Of a stretch of DNA of 64,000 nt, positions 43,896 through 52,929 are shown one piece after another. The stretch spans positions 16,565-80,564 of the forward strand of contig CAJXLK010000019.1 in NCBI GenBank assembly GCA_913055635.1, read 5' to 3'. The DNA is from an uncultured Bacteroidota bacterium (lineage in GTDB: Bacteria; Bacteroidota; Bacteroidia; Bacteroidales; UBA12077). The notes under the pieces were generated by a model. That model was not told the origin of the DNA, did no database searches, and saw nothing but the letters and a program-made list of their open reading frames with translations. How positions within the stretch are numbered: position 1 is the stretch's first letter; each line of letters begins with the position of its first letter. A program made the translations under genes and the position numbers.

Positions 43896-45323
43896 ATGAC
43901 AAATTATAAAATATACCAGGCCGGAGATTTTATCTCAACCGATAGCCGGTTGGAGGTGGTCAATCCTTATACGGAGGATGCTTTTGCCAAGACCTATCTG
44001 GCGGGTTCGGAAGAGCTGGAAGGAGCCATTCAGAAGGGACAGGCGGCAGAGCGGGCGATGAAGGAGTTATCTTCGCACCGGCGTTACAAAGCCTTGATGG
44101 AGGTATCCGAAGGCATTGCCGGGCGCAGGCAGGCTTTGGCCGAGTCGCTTGCGCGCCAGGCAGCCAAACCGATGAAGTATGCCCTGGGCGAAGTTGACCG
44201 GGCGCGGCAGGGTTTTATCATTGCCGCGGAAGAATCGAAGCGCCTGCCCCGCGAGTCGCTTTCACTGGACTGGACTGGCAAGGGTGAACAAAGAGAAGGC
44301 CTGGTCAGGGCTTTCCCGGTGGGGTTGGTGGCCGGCATTGCCCCTTTTAATTTTCCCATGAATTTGGCGGTTCATAAGATTGCTCCTGCCCTGGCGGCTG
44401 GCAACCCCATCATCCTCAAGCCGGCCCGTTCCACTCCCCTTTCGGTGCTGGAGCTTGCTGAGATCATTGATCAAACCGACCTTCCACAGGGGGCCCTTTC
44501 GGTGCTTCCCATGGATCGTCAGGCAGGCAACCAGCTGGTCACCGATCCGCGCATCAAAATGCTCTCTTTTACCGGTTCACCCTCGGTGGGATGGAAGATG
44601 AAACAACAGGCCGGCCGCAAAAAAGTGTCCCTGGAGCTGGGCGGCAATGCCGGGGTCATCATTTCCCCATCTGCCGACCTGGAAGATGCCGTACAAAAAG
44701 CTGTATTTGGCTCTTTCGCCTATTCCGGGCAGGTATGCATCCACACCCAACGCATCTTCGTGCACCGCGAGCTGTTTGAGTCGTTTACCAGCCGTTTTAT
44801 CGAACAAGTCCAACAACTCCAGCCGGGTGATCCTTTAAACGAGGGAACCGACATCTCGGTTTTGATCGACCGGGAAAACGCCGACCGGGTAGCCGAATGG
44901 GTCGAAGAAGCCCGCAATCAAGGTGCCCGCGTGCTGACCGGCGGAAAAAAACAGGCAGGCTACTATGCCCCCACCGTACTGACCCGTACCCAACCCGGGA
45001 TGAAAGTTTGCGCTCAGGAAATATTCGGCCCGGTGGTTACCCTGGAGCCTTTCGACGATTTTTCACAGGCCGTCGATCAGGTCAATAACTCCGATTATGG
45101 CCTGCAAGCCGGGGTTTTTACCAATAACCTAAAAGAAATCAACAGGGCCTATGAAAACCTCGATGTTGGCGGGGTCATCATCAACCATGTTCCAACTTTC
45201 CGGGTTGACCATATGCCCTATGGTGGAGTCAAACAATCCGGCTTCGGCCGCGAAGGCATTAAATATGCCATCCGCGAAATGACCGAACCCAAGCTGCTGG
45301 TAACCAATACCCACACCGGATAA
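43896..45323 (+). CDS. NAD(P)-dependent aldehyde dehydrogenase
   Basis: 475 residues, full-length ALDH superfamily. The cofactor region is GLVAGIAPFNFPMNLAVHKIAPALAAGNPIILKPA, followed by LSFTGSPSVGWKM, the general-base Glu in SLELGGNAGVII and the catalytic Cys in YSGQVCIHTQRIFVH. It oxidises an aldehyde to an acid in the cytosol; the GNAG and CIHTQ forms resemble the lactaldehyde/phosphonoacetaldehyde-type group. The substrate cannot be told from neighbours. It has its own promoter next to the palindrome array. Confidence 0.9.
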   Translation: MTNYKIYQAGDFISTDSRLEVVNPYTEDAFAKTYLAGSEELEGAIQKGQAAERAMKELSSHRRYKALMEVSEGIAGRRQALAESLARQAAKPMKYALGEVDRARQGFIIAAEESKRLPRESLSLDWTGKGEQREGLVRAFPVGLVAGIAPFNFPMNLAVHKIAPALAAGNPIILKPARSTPLSVLELAEIIDQTDLPQGALSVLPMDRQAGNQLVTDPRIKMLSFTGSPSVGWKMKQQAGRKKVSLELGGNAGVIISPSADLEDAVQKAVFGSFAYSGQVCIHTQRIFVHRELFESFTSRFIEQVQQLQPGDPLNEGTDISVLIDRENADRVAEWVEEARNQGARVLTGGKKQAGYYAPTVLTRTQPGMKVCAQEIFGPVVTLEPFDDFSQAVDQVNNSDYGLQAGVFTNNLKEINRAYENLDVGGVIINHVPTFRVDHMPYGGVKQSGFGREGIKYAIREMTEPKLLVTNTHTG

Positions 45324-45476
45324 AGCAACCCGGTTCATTCAAATAAGTATTTCCAATCAATGGAAAGGTTAGGTTAAATAACCGATTAGCTCAGCCTTTG
45401 GGAGCCACCGGCCAGCTCCGTTGGTGTCGGCGCCATTCCTTTTTTTATTTGCGCGAAAGTCAAAGACCAAAAAGTC

Positions 45477-46073
45477 ATGCAAATCAAACAGGTTGAATTC
45501 ATTCAAAGCAGCACTTCACTGGAGAACTTACCCAAACAATCCTTGCCGGAGTTTGCCTTTGTCGGGCGCTCCAATGTGGGCAAATCTTCCCTGATCAATA
45601 TGCTGGCCGGCCAAAAAAACCTGGCACATACCTCTCAAAATCCCGGGAAAACCCAAACAATCAACCATTTCCGAATCAACCAACGGTGGTTTCTGGTGGA
45701 TCTTCCCGGGTATGGCTATGCCCGGCGGTCAAAAAAACAACGCAGCCAGATGATGCAGTTTCTCAGGGATTATTTGCTCAAGGCCCCTGACCTGATGAAC
45801 CTCTTCGTGCTGCTCGATGCCCGTATTGAGCCCCAAAAATCCGATCTGGAATTTATGCAATGGCTGGGATTAAACGAAATCCCCTTTACCATGGTCTTTA
45901 CTAAAATAGATAAATTGTCCAGCCACAAATTAAGTAAGAGTTTGCGGCATTATCGGGAAGAAATGCTCAAGACATGGGAGTTCCTCCCCAAAGTCATCTC
46001 AACCTCAGCTGTTTCTAAAAGCGGGAAGGATGAAATCCTTGCTTACATCGATGAAATATTGAAGGGCATTTAA
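45477..46073 (+). CDS. engB: Ribosome-biogenesis GTP-binding protein EngB/YihA
   Basis: 198 residues. GTPase motifs: G1 GRSNVGKSS (30-38), G3 DLPGYGYA and G4 TKID, with the YihA-typical KSQ-rich switch (RRSKKQRSQMMQFLRDYL). It helps assemble the large ribosomal subunit. A 153-base gap upstream contains no recognisable RNA. Confidence 0.95.
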   Translation: MQIKQVEFIQSSTSLENLPKQSLPEFAFVGRSNVGKSSLINMLAGQKNLAHTSQNPGKTQTINHFRINQRWFLVDLPGYGYARRSKKQRSQMMQFLRDYLLKAPDLMNLFVLLDARIEPQKSDLEFMQWLGLNEIPFTMVFTKIDKLSSHKLSKSLRHYREEMLKTWEFLPKVISTSAVSKSGKDEILAYIDEILKGI

Positions 46074-46111
46074 TTTTTTTCCCGATAAGGACAAACAAGA
46101 CAAACTATTTT

Positions 46112-46119
46112 TATTTTTG
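46112..46119 (+). promoter_or_regulatory. Consensus -7 element (TATTTTTG) for prs
   Basis: TATTTTTG matches TAnnTTTG and lies 33 bases before the prs start. Confidence 0.6.
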
Positions 46120-46152
46120 CAGCAACTTTAGAACCACAAAAATCACCATCCG

Positions 46153-47097
46153 ATGGAAAAGGACGCCAGACCCCCGATTAAAATTTTTACAGGAACCGCC
46201 TCGAGGTATCTGTCCAAGAAGATTGCCAATGGATTTGGGATCGAATTGGGTAAATCCACGCTCATTGAGTTCAGTGACGGGGAGTTTCAGACCTCTTATG
46301 AAGAGAGTGTACGCGGGGCGTATGTCTTCATCATTCAGTCAACCTTTGCCCCCACGAGGAACCTGATGGAGCTGCTTCAGATGATTGATGCCGCCCGGCG
46401 GGCCTCGGCCTATAAGGTAGTGGCGGTAATCCCCTATTTTGGATTTGCCCGGCAGGACCGCAAGGATAAGCCCAGGGTTTCCATCGGTGCTAAACTGGTG
46501 GCCAATTTACTGACGGCGGCCAATGTTGACCGGGTGATGACACTCGACCTGCATGCCGATCAGATTCAAGGTTTCTTTGATGTGCCGGTCGATCACCTTT
46601 ATGCCTCTTCTGTCTTCGTGCCCTACATTAGGGAATTAAACCTCAATGACCTGGTCATAGCCGCCCCCGACATGGGAGGCACTAAACGCGCCAATGCTTA
46701 CGCCAATCACCTGCAAACCCCGCTGGTGATTTGCCATAAATCGAGAGAAAAAGCCAATGTGGTCAATGAAATCAAGATCATCGGGGAAGTGGAAGGCAAA
46801 AATGTAATCATCCTGGATGATATGATTGACACGGCCGGGACCATGACCAAAGCGGCTGATAAGATGATTGACCAGGGGGCCAAAAGCGTTCGGGCCATGG
46901 CCACCCACCCGGTTCTTTCCGGACCCGCCTACGAACGGATCAACGAATCAAAGATCAGCGAGGTGGTGGTTACCGACTCATTGCCCATCAAACCCAATTC
47001 AGACAAGATTAAAGTGCTCTCGGTAGCCGGTGTCTTTACCGATGTGATAAAGAAAGTTTATAATTATCAGTCTATAAGTACCAATTTTATTTTTTAA
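46153..47097 (+). CDS. prs: Ribose-phosphate pyrophosphokinase
   Basis: 314 residues. Family landmarks are FSDGEFQTSYEESVRG, FGFARQDRKDKPRVSIGAKLVANLLTAA, MTLDLHADQIQGFFD and the PRPP-binding loop IILDDMIDTAGTM (about 218-230). It makes PRPP for nucleotide, histidine and tryptophan synthesis. It is followed by the L25 gene with its own -7 element in the short gap. Confidence 0.96.
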   Translation: MEKDARPPIKIFTGTASRYLSKKIANGFGIELGKSTLIEFSDGEFQTSYEESVRGAYVFIIQSTFAPTRNLMELLQMIDAARRASAYKVVAVIPYFGFARQDRKDKPRVSIGAKLVANLLTAANVDRVMTLDLHADQIQGFFDVPVDHLYASSVFVPYIRELNLNDLVIAAPDMGGTKRANAYANHLQTPLVICHKSREKANVVNEIKIIGEVEGKNVIILDDMIDTAGTMTKAADKMIDQGAKSVRAMATHPVLSGPAYERINESKISEVVVTDSLPIKPNSDKIKVLSVAGVFTDVIKKVYNYQSISTNFIF

Positions 47098-47101
47098 ATT
47101 A

Positions 47102-47109
47102 TATATTTG
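47102..47109 (+). promoter_or_regulatory. Consensus -7 element (TATATTTG) for the L25 gene
   Basis: TATATTTG matches TAnnTTTG and lies 45 bases before the start at 47155, immediately after the prs stop. Confidence 0.6.
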
Positions 47110-47154
47110 CACTCCGAAATTATTTTTCAGAAACAGGAATAAAAAGACTGCACG

Positions 47155-47814
47155 ATGAAATCAATACAGATTCAAGGATCTATAAGAGAAGAAGTCGGGA
47201 AGAAAAGCACCCATGAATTGCGCAAGAAAGGCCATGTACCCTGTGTGCTTTACCGTGAGGGCAAATCCATCCATTTTGAAGCCCCTGAGAAAAACTTTTT
47301 CAATCTGGTCTATTCACCGGACGTCTATCTGGTAAGTCTTGACCTGGACGGCACCGAATATAAAGCTGTGATGCAGGACATTCAGTTTCATCCGGTACGG
47401 GATGACATCCAGCACATCGACTTTTACCAGGTGATCGAGAAGCATCCCTTCTGGATGAGGATTCCTGTTCGATTCGAAGGCGTTCCTGCCGGTGTGACCG
47501 AAGGGGGAAAGGAGATCATCAAATCCAGGAAACTGATCATCAAGGCCCTGCCCAAAGACATGCCCGACGAGATCAAGTTGGATGTGACTGGTTTGAACAT
47601 TGGTGATTCCATCCGGGTGGCAGATCTTTCCTATGAAAATCTTGAAATTATAGATGATCCCAACCAGGTGTTGATTCTGGTTAAGAGCCCGCGTGGCGGT
47701 GCTGCATTTGCTCTGCCTGAAGAAGAAGCTGCTGAAGGTGAAGAAGGAGCAGAAGCCGCAGAAGAAGGAGCAGAAGCTGCTGAAGAAGGCGGCGGCGAAG
47801 AGGCTGAAGAGTAA
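47155..47814 (+). CDS. rplY: 50S ribosomal protein L25 / Ctc
   Basis: 219 residues, the long Ctc form. An N-terminal 5S rRNA-binding domain (IREEVGKKSTHELRKKGHVPCVLY) and a C-terminal TL5-type beta domain (to about 185) are followed by an Ala/Glu-rich acidic tail (about 187-219, EEEAAEGEEGAEAAEEGAEA). It binds 5S rRNA on the large subunit. The gene is followed by pth after 20 bases, a widespread pairing. Confidence 0.94.
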   Translation: MKSIQIQGSIREEVGKKSTHELRKKGHVPCVLYREGKSIHFEAPEKNFFNLVYSPDVYLVSLDLDGTEYKAVMQDIQFHPVRDDIQHIDFYQVIEKHPFWMRIPVRFEGVPAGVTEGGKEIIKSRKLIIKALPKDMPDEIKLDVTGLNIGDSIRVADLSYENLEIIDDPNQVLILVKSPRGGAAFALPEEEAAEGEEGAEAAEEGAEAAEEGGGEEAEE

Positions 47815-47834
47815 AACCCCAAAGCCACCCGACC

Positions 47835-48398
47835 TTGAAATATCTGATTGTTGGTTTAGGCAATATCGGAGATCAATACAAAAACACCCGACATAATATA
47901 GGTTTTACAATATTGGATGCTTTAGCCGAAGCATCCAATATTTCTTTTAATGACAAACGTTACGGTTTCGTGAGTCAGTTCAAGTACAAAGGCCGTACGT
48001 TTGTATTGCTGAAACCTTCCACCTATGTCAACCTCAGCGGCAAAGCCGTGAGTTACTGGCTCAAGAAAGAAAAAATTCCCCTGGAAAGGATGCTGGTGGT
48101 GGTTGACGACATTTCCCTTCCGTTTGGTTCGATCCGCATCCGGCCCAAGGGCGGCGACGGCGGCCACAATGGGCTGGCCAACATCAACCAGGTACTGGCC
48201 ACCAGCCAATATCCACGTCTGCGCTTTGGCATTGGCAATGGGTTTAGCAAAGGCCAGCAGGTCGATTATGTCCTGGGCCAGTGGAGTGCTGAGCAACAAG
48301 AGCAGCTGGATGATTTGGTTGACCACGCCACCCGGATGATCAAAGCTTTTGGGACCATCGGCATGGAACTGACCATGACACAGTACAATAAAAAATAA
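47835..48398 (+). CDS. pth: Peptidyl-tRNA hydrolase
   Basis: 187 residues. It begins MKYLIVGLGNIGDQYKNTRHNIGF with the catalytic His20. VVDDISLPFGSIRIRPKGGDGGHNGL supplies the conserved Asp and Asn region. The start is TTG at 47835; no ATG exists at the conserved N-terminus. It recycles peptidyl-tRNAs released from stalled ribosomes. It is co-directional with L25 and hslR, 20 bases on each side. Confidence 0.95.
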   Translation: MKYLIVGLGNIGDQYKNTRHNIGFTILDALAEASNISFNDKRYGFVSQFKYKGRTFVLLKPSTYVNLSGKAVSYWLKKEKIPLERMLVVVDDISLPFGSIRIRPKGGDGGHNGLANINQVLATSQYPRLRFGIGNGFSKGQQVDYVLGQWSAEQQEQLDDLVDHATRMIKAFGTIGMELTMTQYNKK

Positions 48399-48418
48399 TT
48401 CCCAACGTCCTTGCTAAT

Positions 48419-48811
48419 ATGAACACAGAAGCAGGTGCATTGCGAATCGATAAGTGGTTATGGGCTGTTAGAATTTTTAAAACCCGGAGCCTGGCAGCTC
48501 AAAATTGCAAGAAAGGGCGGATCCTGATCAATGACCAACAGGTCAAACCTTCCCACCAGGTAAAAGTGGGCGACGTGGTGACGGTCAAGAAAAGGCCCGT
48601 TTTTTATAAATACCGGGTAACCGGTCTTTTGGCCAAAAGGCAGTCGGCGACCATTGCCCGCGAAAACCTTGAAGACATCACCCCCGATAAGGAGTTGAAA
48701 AAGCTCGATGTCCAAAAACAGATTATTCAGGAGCACCGGCCCAAAGGCAGAGGCCGCCCCACCAAAAAGGAACGCCGCGAACTCGACAAATTCAAAAAGA
48801 AAGGATTGTAA
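48419..48811 (+). CDS. hslR: S4-domain RNA-binding heat-shock protein (Hsp15)
   Basis: 130 residues. The S4 domain covers about 8-65 (LRIDKWLWAVRIFKTRSLAAQNCKKGRILINDQQVKPSHQVKVGDVVTV), and a basic tail ends RGRPTKKERRELDKFKKKGL. Hsp15 binds free large ribosomal subunits that carry nascent chains, which fits its place directly downstream of pth. Confidence 0.92.
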   Translation: MNTEAGALRIDKWLWAVRIFKTRSLAAQNCKKGRILINDQQVKPSHQVKVGDVVTVKKRPVFYKYRVTGLLAKRQSATIARENLEDITPDKELKKLDVQKQIIQEHRPKGRGRPTKKERRELDKFKKKGL

Positions 48812-48992
48812 CAGGCTCATGAACTGCTGCTCATGGACCTCTAAAAGAACGTGAACCCGACAAATCCAAAAAAGCATTGCAATGGTTCTGCACGTATTAG
48901 CCTGACGATGAACGGGGTAAACCATGCAGCCCCTTTTCCGCAAACACACCATTACAAAAAACGCTAAACTCAAAAGGAAAGGACGATAAGCC

Positions 48993-49526
48993 ATGATCAT
49001 TGCCCGGGAAAAAAGGAAGAACAACATCGCTGAATATGTCCTGTATATGTGGCAGATCGAAGATCTGATCCGCGCCAACCGGTTTGATCTGGACCAGATC
49101 GACCGGACCATCATCCAGGAATTTGACCAGCCCGAAGAAATCAAGCAGGAAATGCGCGATTGGTACAAGGATCTGATCGAGCGGATGGAAAACGAAGGCA
49201 TCAAAGAAAAGGGCCACCTGCAGTTTGTCAGCGACATTGTGGAAGAGATGGACAACCTCCACGAGATGCTGATTCATGATCCCGATGAACTGGAATACGT
49301 CCAGGCATACAACCAGGCTAAACAAAGCATCAACGACCTGAAAAGCAAATCGCAAGGCACCGCCTCAGGTGATATTGAAGCCGCCCTTCAGGGCCTGTAT
49401 GGCATTTTGATGCTCAGGCTCAAAAACAAATCCCTTAACCCCGCCACCCAGGACGCACAAAAAGCCATCAGCAAACTCATCGCCCTGCTCAACGAAAAAT
49501 ACATGGCAAGAAAAGGCTCTGTTTAA
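48993..49526 (+). CDS. DUF4924 family protein
   Basis: 177 residues, mostly helical and acidic, with no signal or membrane segment. Opening MIIAREKRKNNIAEYVLYMWQIEDLIRA and the later LSDIVEEMDNLHEMLIHDP-like region match the Bacteroidota-only DUF4924 family. The function is unknown. The 181 bases upstream hold no clear promoter or gene. Confidence 0.82.
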   Translation: MIIAREKRKNNIAEYVLYMWQIEDLIRANRFDLDQIDRTIIQEFDQPEEIKQEMRDWYKDLIERMENEGIKEKGHLQFVSDIVEEMDNLHEMLIHDPDELEYVQAYNQAKQSINDLKSKSQGTASGDIEAALQGLYGILMLRLKNKSLNPATQDAQKAISKLIALLNEKYMARKGSV

Positions 49527-49640
49527 CCTCATTTAGGCGTTTCCATCGGCTCAACCCTTATGGCCATGGACCAGCAAACCGGAAAATTAAACAGAAAAAA
49601 AACTGAAAGACAGCCGTTTCTGTTTAAGTCTTGTCCATCA

Positions 49641-49750
49641 CCGATAAAATTTGTGAGACCTCTACTGGTAAGGTATAAAACAACTTTCTTTTAAACCTGG
49701 CCCTTACCGATAAAATTTGTGAGACATCTCCCGGGAAGGCATAAAACAGG
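49641..49750. repeat. Direct repeat duplicating the 3' end of the DCC gene
   Basis: CCGATAAAATTTGTGAGAC occurs at 49641 and 49707, and similarity continues for about 45 bases in each (about 80 percent by eye). The right copy covers the last codons of the minus-strand DCC gene; the left copy lies just past its stop and still encodes SHKFYR plus a stop codon. Confidence 0.8.
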
Positions 49751-50105
49751 TGTTTCTTTTGCCGAACCACCGGTACCGGTTGCGGGCAATCCAGTCGTAT
49801 ACCGGATCACGGATGAAACGGGGAATAATGATCAACCCGTAAAGCAAAGGCCAAAGGCGGCGCATCCGTTTAGCAATGCGCAAAGCGGCAGTAGAGCGAA
49901 AAAAAGTGCGCCCGCCTTCCTCCAATACAATCGAATCGGGCGGATTACCCTGAAGGTTTAAATTTTGAAGCAACTGATCAGCATATGCCGACTGAAGGGA
50001 CGCAAAACGAAACACATCACCGGGTTCGCGTTTCAGGACAAAAACCACCGCCCCGCTGCACAGGTTGCAGTATCCATCGAACAATATGACCGGATGTTCA
50101 GGCAT
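49704..50105 (-). CDS. DCC-family thiol-disulfide oxidoreductase (DUF393)
   Basis: 133 residues. The family-defining DGYCNLC is at 10-16 (Cys13, Cys16), followed by FRFASLQSAYADQLLQ and the C-terminal IPRFIRDPVYDWIARNRYRWFGK. It is a small thioredoxin-like protein of unknown substrate. Its 3' end is imperfectly duplicated immediately downstream. Confidence 0.9.
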   Translation of the reverse strand: MPEHPVILFDGYCNLCSGAVVFVLKREPGDVFRFASLQSAYADQLLQNLNLQGNPPDSIVLEEGGRTFFRSTAALRIAKRMRRLWPLLYGLIIIPRFIRDPVYDWIARNRYRWFGKRNTCFMPSREMSHKFYR

Positions 50106-50268
50106 TCAAACCTGCTTTTTTTTGACTAATTTTCAATGATCCGAACGGATGAAGCCTATGCTCAACATCATTGAATCCCCCCACCTCATATTCGATATTC
50201 TGCCCTTCTTTCAATGCTCGCTATCCGATTGTGATCAGTCCTGATGATGAATCAGACAGGACGCCTTT

Positions 50269-51285
50269 TTATGAAGATCCCTGCTGAAGCTTGTTCTCTC
50301 CCTGCTGGACATAAACTTCCAGAATCTTGGCATAAGGATCGGGCTTATAAGCCAGGTGTTCGATCGAAGCAGGCACCAGGATGGTTTCGCCTTTTTCCAA
50401 AGAAACCGAATTCTTTTCGTCGTAAATGAGCTCCAGCTTGCCATCCATGCACATATAAACGACAAAGGAATCGAGTTCGATCAGGTCACGTTGGCGGGGT
50501 TTATCGACCTCCAGGATATTGGTGGTAAAGTAATCGCATTTCACCAAATTGGAGGCCTCATTTCGCTGAAGGGTGTAATGGGTTCGGTATTGGCCGTAGT
50601 ATTTAAAATCCATGGCTTCCAGGGCCAGGTCGGTATGCAGTTCGCGTGGCTTACCGTCAGAGCCGACGCGGTTCCAGTCGAAAATGCGGTAGGTCCAGTC
50701 AGAAGTCTGTTGAATCTCTGCCAGCAGAATGCCCGAACCAATGGCATGTACCCGGCCCGCCGGTAAGAAAAACACATCCCCCGGCTGCACCTTCTCGTAA
50801 TTCAATATATCAGGTAAGGTATTGTTGTTCAAATGTTCAATATAAGTCTCCTGATCCATCTCCCGGTTGAAACCCGATATGAGCTCGGCGCCCGGCTCGG
50901 CAGAAATGACATACCACATTTCCGTTTTTCCTCTCCCATTATGCTTTTTTCGGGCCATCTCATCATCCGGGTGCACCTGAATCGATAAAACATCATCGGC
51001 ATCTATGAATTTAAAAAGCAAGGGAAACTCCAAACCATGCCGGTCAAAAACCGAATCGCCAACAAGATCGCCCATATAAACCTCAATCAATTCCTGCAGA
51101 TTATTACCAGCCAAATAGCCATTGCTTACCACTGAAATGTTGTTCTTGACTGAAGAAACTTCCCAGCTTTCTCCTACCTTCTTGTTTTGATCGGTTTCTT
51201 TATTTAATTCCTCTCGCAAACGCTGATTCCCCCATATCTTCTCTTTGTATATGGGATTAAATTTCATGGGATATAGCTCCTGCAT
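50269..51285 (-). CDS. manA: Class I mannose-6-phosphate isomerase
   Basis: 338 residues, the short Bacteroidota/Firmicutes form. Zinc ligands appear in LSIQVHPDDEMA (about 94-105) and GKTEMWYVI, with the later His in LPAGRVHAIGSG. The C-terminal cupin carries ILVPASIEHLAYKPD. It interconverts mannose 6-phosphate and fructose 6-phosphate. ATG 51285 is used; ATG 51267 (MKFNPIYKEKIWGNQ) is equally close to the conserved start. Confidence 0.92.
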   Translation of the reverse strand: MQELYPMKFNPIYKEKIWGNQRLREELNKETDQNKKVGESWEVSSVKNNISVVSNGYLAGNNLQELIEVYMGDLVGDSVFDRHGLEFPLLFKFIDADDVLSIQVHPDDEMARKKHNGRGKTEMWYVISAEPGAELISGFNREMDQETYIEHLNNNTLPDILNYEKVQPGDVFFLPAGRVHAIGSGILLAEIQQTSDWTYRIFDWNRVGSDGKPRELHTDLALEAMDFKYYGQYRTHYTLQRNEASNLVKCDYFTTNILEVDKPRQRDLIELDSFVVYMCMDGKLELIYDEKNSVSLEKGETILVPASIEHLAYKPDPYAKILEVYVQQGENKLQQGSS

Positions 51286-51440
51286 AACTGATAGGTTTTA
51301 GATTTACGATGATGATATATGTGATCCGTGTGATTGCTTCATTTTCCAAACATAAAAACGGCGAACCCATAAAAATTGTTCCGCCATGGATCAAACAAAG
51401 GAAAAATCCATTGAGATAATGCAGCCTAAAATTATAATTT

Positions 51441-52280
51441 CTATTCGCTCAATTTCCGCAAATGGATATAATTTTCCAAACGTTGTTGGTAGGCTTTGAT
51501 CAAATGGCGTATCAAAGGATGGTTGACTGAAAAAACAGTCTGCTCGATGGCCTGGATGGGTAATATTTGAGGGGTGGTACCCGAGAGGAAGGCTCCGTTC
51601 AAATGGGCCAGTTCATTTTGATGGATCTTGCGTATCTCCACGGCCAGGTTTTCATTCTGGCAGATGCGAAGGATATTTTTGCGGGCGATGCCCTGCAATA
51701 CGGCGCTATCAGGCGGGGTGACCAATTTTTCGCCCTGAATAAAGAACACATTAGAGCGGCTGCCTTCAGTGATATAGCCCCTCTGATCCAACAAAAGGGC
51801 TTCATAAGCCCCGGTCTGTTGGATGCGTGCATCAGCAAGTCGGCGTGCCCGGGTACCCATCACCTTGGCGTTGGGATCGTCCCGGACAGCCGAACACAGA
51901 ATGACCGGCACTCCCTTGCTATACTGCTCTTGGGAGGGAGGTTCAAAGGGGGTGAAATACATCCATATATCATAGCTGCCTTGTTCACCGCCAGCAGCGA
52001 AAACAACAACCATCTTGATTTTACCACCAGCCATGCCATTGGCTTCAATCAGCCGCCTTACCCGGTCGGCGATATCCGATTCGGTTTCGCCTATTTTCTT
52101 GCCCTCCAAATCAAGGCTGTAGTAAAGCCTTTCCAGATGATCTTCCAGAAAGACGGGAATGCCATCGATCACCCTAAAAATTTCGTAAACAGCCAGGCCC
52201 TCGAAAGATTGCTGTTCCACCTCCCGACAGGACACCTGCCGGTCATTTATAAATGCTATATTCCCGGTACATTCCATCAT
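51441..52280 (-). CDS. Class IV (BCAT/DABA-lyase type) aminotransferase
   Basis: 279 residues. The fold-type IV PLP family is shown by FEGLAVYEIFRVIDGIPVFLEDHLERL, the PLP-Lys region NAKVMGTRARRLADARI, and EALLLDQRGYITEGSRSNVFFIQG with the cofactor phosphate-binding end GAFLSGTTPQILPI. Members include branched-chain aminotransferase, D-amino-acid transaminase and 4-amino-4-deoxychorismate lyase; sequence reading does not settle which. Single gene on the minus strand. Confidence 0.86.
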   Translation of the reverse strand: MMECTGNIAFINDRQVSCREVEQQSFEGLAVYEIFRVIDGIPVFLEDHLERLYYSLDLEGKKIGETESDIADRVRRLIEANGMAGGKIKMVVVFAAGGEQGSYDIWMYFTPFEPPSQEQYSKGVPVILCSAVRDDPNAKVMGTRARRLADARIQQTGAYEALLLDQRGYITEGSRSNVFFIQGEKLVTPPDSAVLQGIARKNILRICQNENLAVEIRKIHQNELAHLNGAFLSGTTPQILPIQAIEQTVFSVNHPLIRHLIKAYQQRLENYIHLRKLSE

Positions 52281-52559
52281 TCAGAACAAAATTCATTGGG
52301 TTAAAAAAATTCATAAAGGTTACAATCAGTAGGGTACAACACCATTGTTCAATTCAGATCGGCACCCTCACCATCGAAACCGCATCTATCCCTATAACAC
52401 TTATCATCCCTGGAAGTGTATGATGATATAGATATTCGGTTTTTTGCAAGCCTTTGGATAAGGCTCCCATTCAATAAATCAAGGCCTGTTAGCAATATTC
52501 AAAGATAAAGGAAAGATTTAGGGAAAAACCAAAATTTTTCCCGCCCTTTTGTCCACATA

Positions 52560-52575
52560 CGAACACTGGTGTTCG
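52560..52575. promoter_or_regulatory. Palindrome, possible activator site for the sigma-54 promoter
   Basis: CGAACACTGGTGTTCG has perfect 7-base arms (CGAACAC/GTGTTCG). It lies about 66 bases before the -24 element, a usual position for an enhancer-binding activator. Confidence 0.45.
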
Positions 52576-52641
52576 CTGACATGACAATACCAACCCGGGG
52601 GTCTTCAATTTAAAAAGCAATTAATCAATAACTTAAAACAC

Positions 52642-52658
52642 TTGGCATACATATTGCA
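52642..52658 (+). promoter_or_regulatory. Sigma-54 type -24/-12 promoter
   Basis: TTGGCATACATATTGCA matches TTGGCAc-g-N4-TTGCw, with exactly 10 bases between the essential GG and GC pairs. The only ORF downstream on this strand is the 20-codon frame at 52930. Confidence 0.7.
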
Positions 52659-52896
52659 GCATTCATCCAAACATGCACCCCTTTTTCTCGTTGATCATAA
52701 CCAAAAGGGTTAACAAGCAAAAAGGAAAATATTCGAGCGCATTCAATAATTGATCCCGGGTGGGCAGAAAAAACAATTAAAATTAAAGACAAGGATAACC
52801 CCGGAAGAAAGATGTCTCCAGTTTTATGGCATCAACAAGAGGGGGTAATTGTTTGAAACATCCCCCAGGATTCATAAAAATTAGACTCAAAAAAAT

Positions 52897-52904
52897 TAGA
52901 TTTG
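52897..52904 (+). promoter_or_regulatory. Consensus -7 element (TAGATTTG) before the tiny ORF
   Basis: TAGATTTG matches TAnnTTTG, 25 bases before the ATG at 52930. Confidence 0.5.
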
Positions 52905-52929
52905 TAGATAATCGTAAAAGTTTTTAATC

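Larger units (their letters stand above)
52281..52929. other. 649-base intergenic region with palindromes and two promoters
   Basis: The region holds, in order: a long imperfect hairpin (52397-52445, AACCGCATCTAT against ATAGATATTCGGTT, with inner ACACTT/AAGTGT), a palindrome (52560-52575), a sigma-54-type promoter (52642-52658) and a -7 element (52897-52904) pointing to a tiny ORF. No protein gene longer than the tiny ORF at 52930 is supported, so a small RNA is possible. Confidence 0.6.

Noticed and set aside
45381..45440. tRNA-like sequence (TTAGCTCAG phrase) before engB
   Set aside because: There is no acceptor stem, anticodon arm or T-loop GTTCGANTC at the expected distance.
52560..52575. 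LexA/SOS box
   Set aside because: CGAAC and GTTCG are separated by six bases, not the four of the Gram-positive type box, and the neighbouring genes are not SOS genes.
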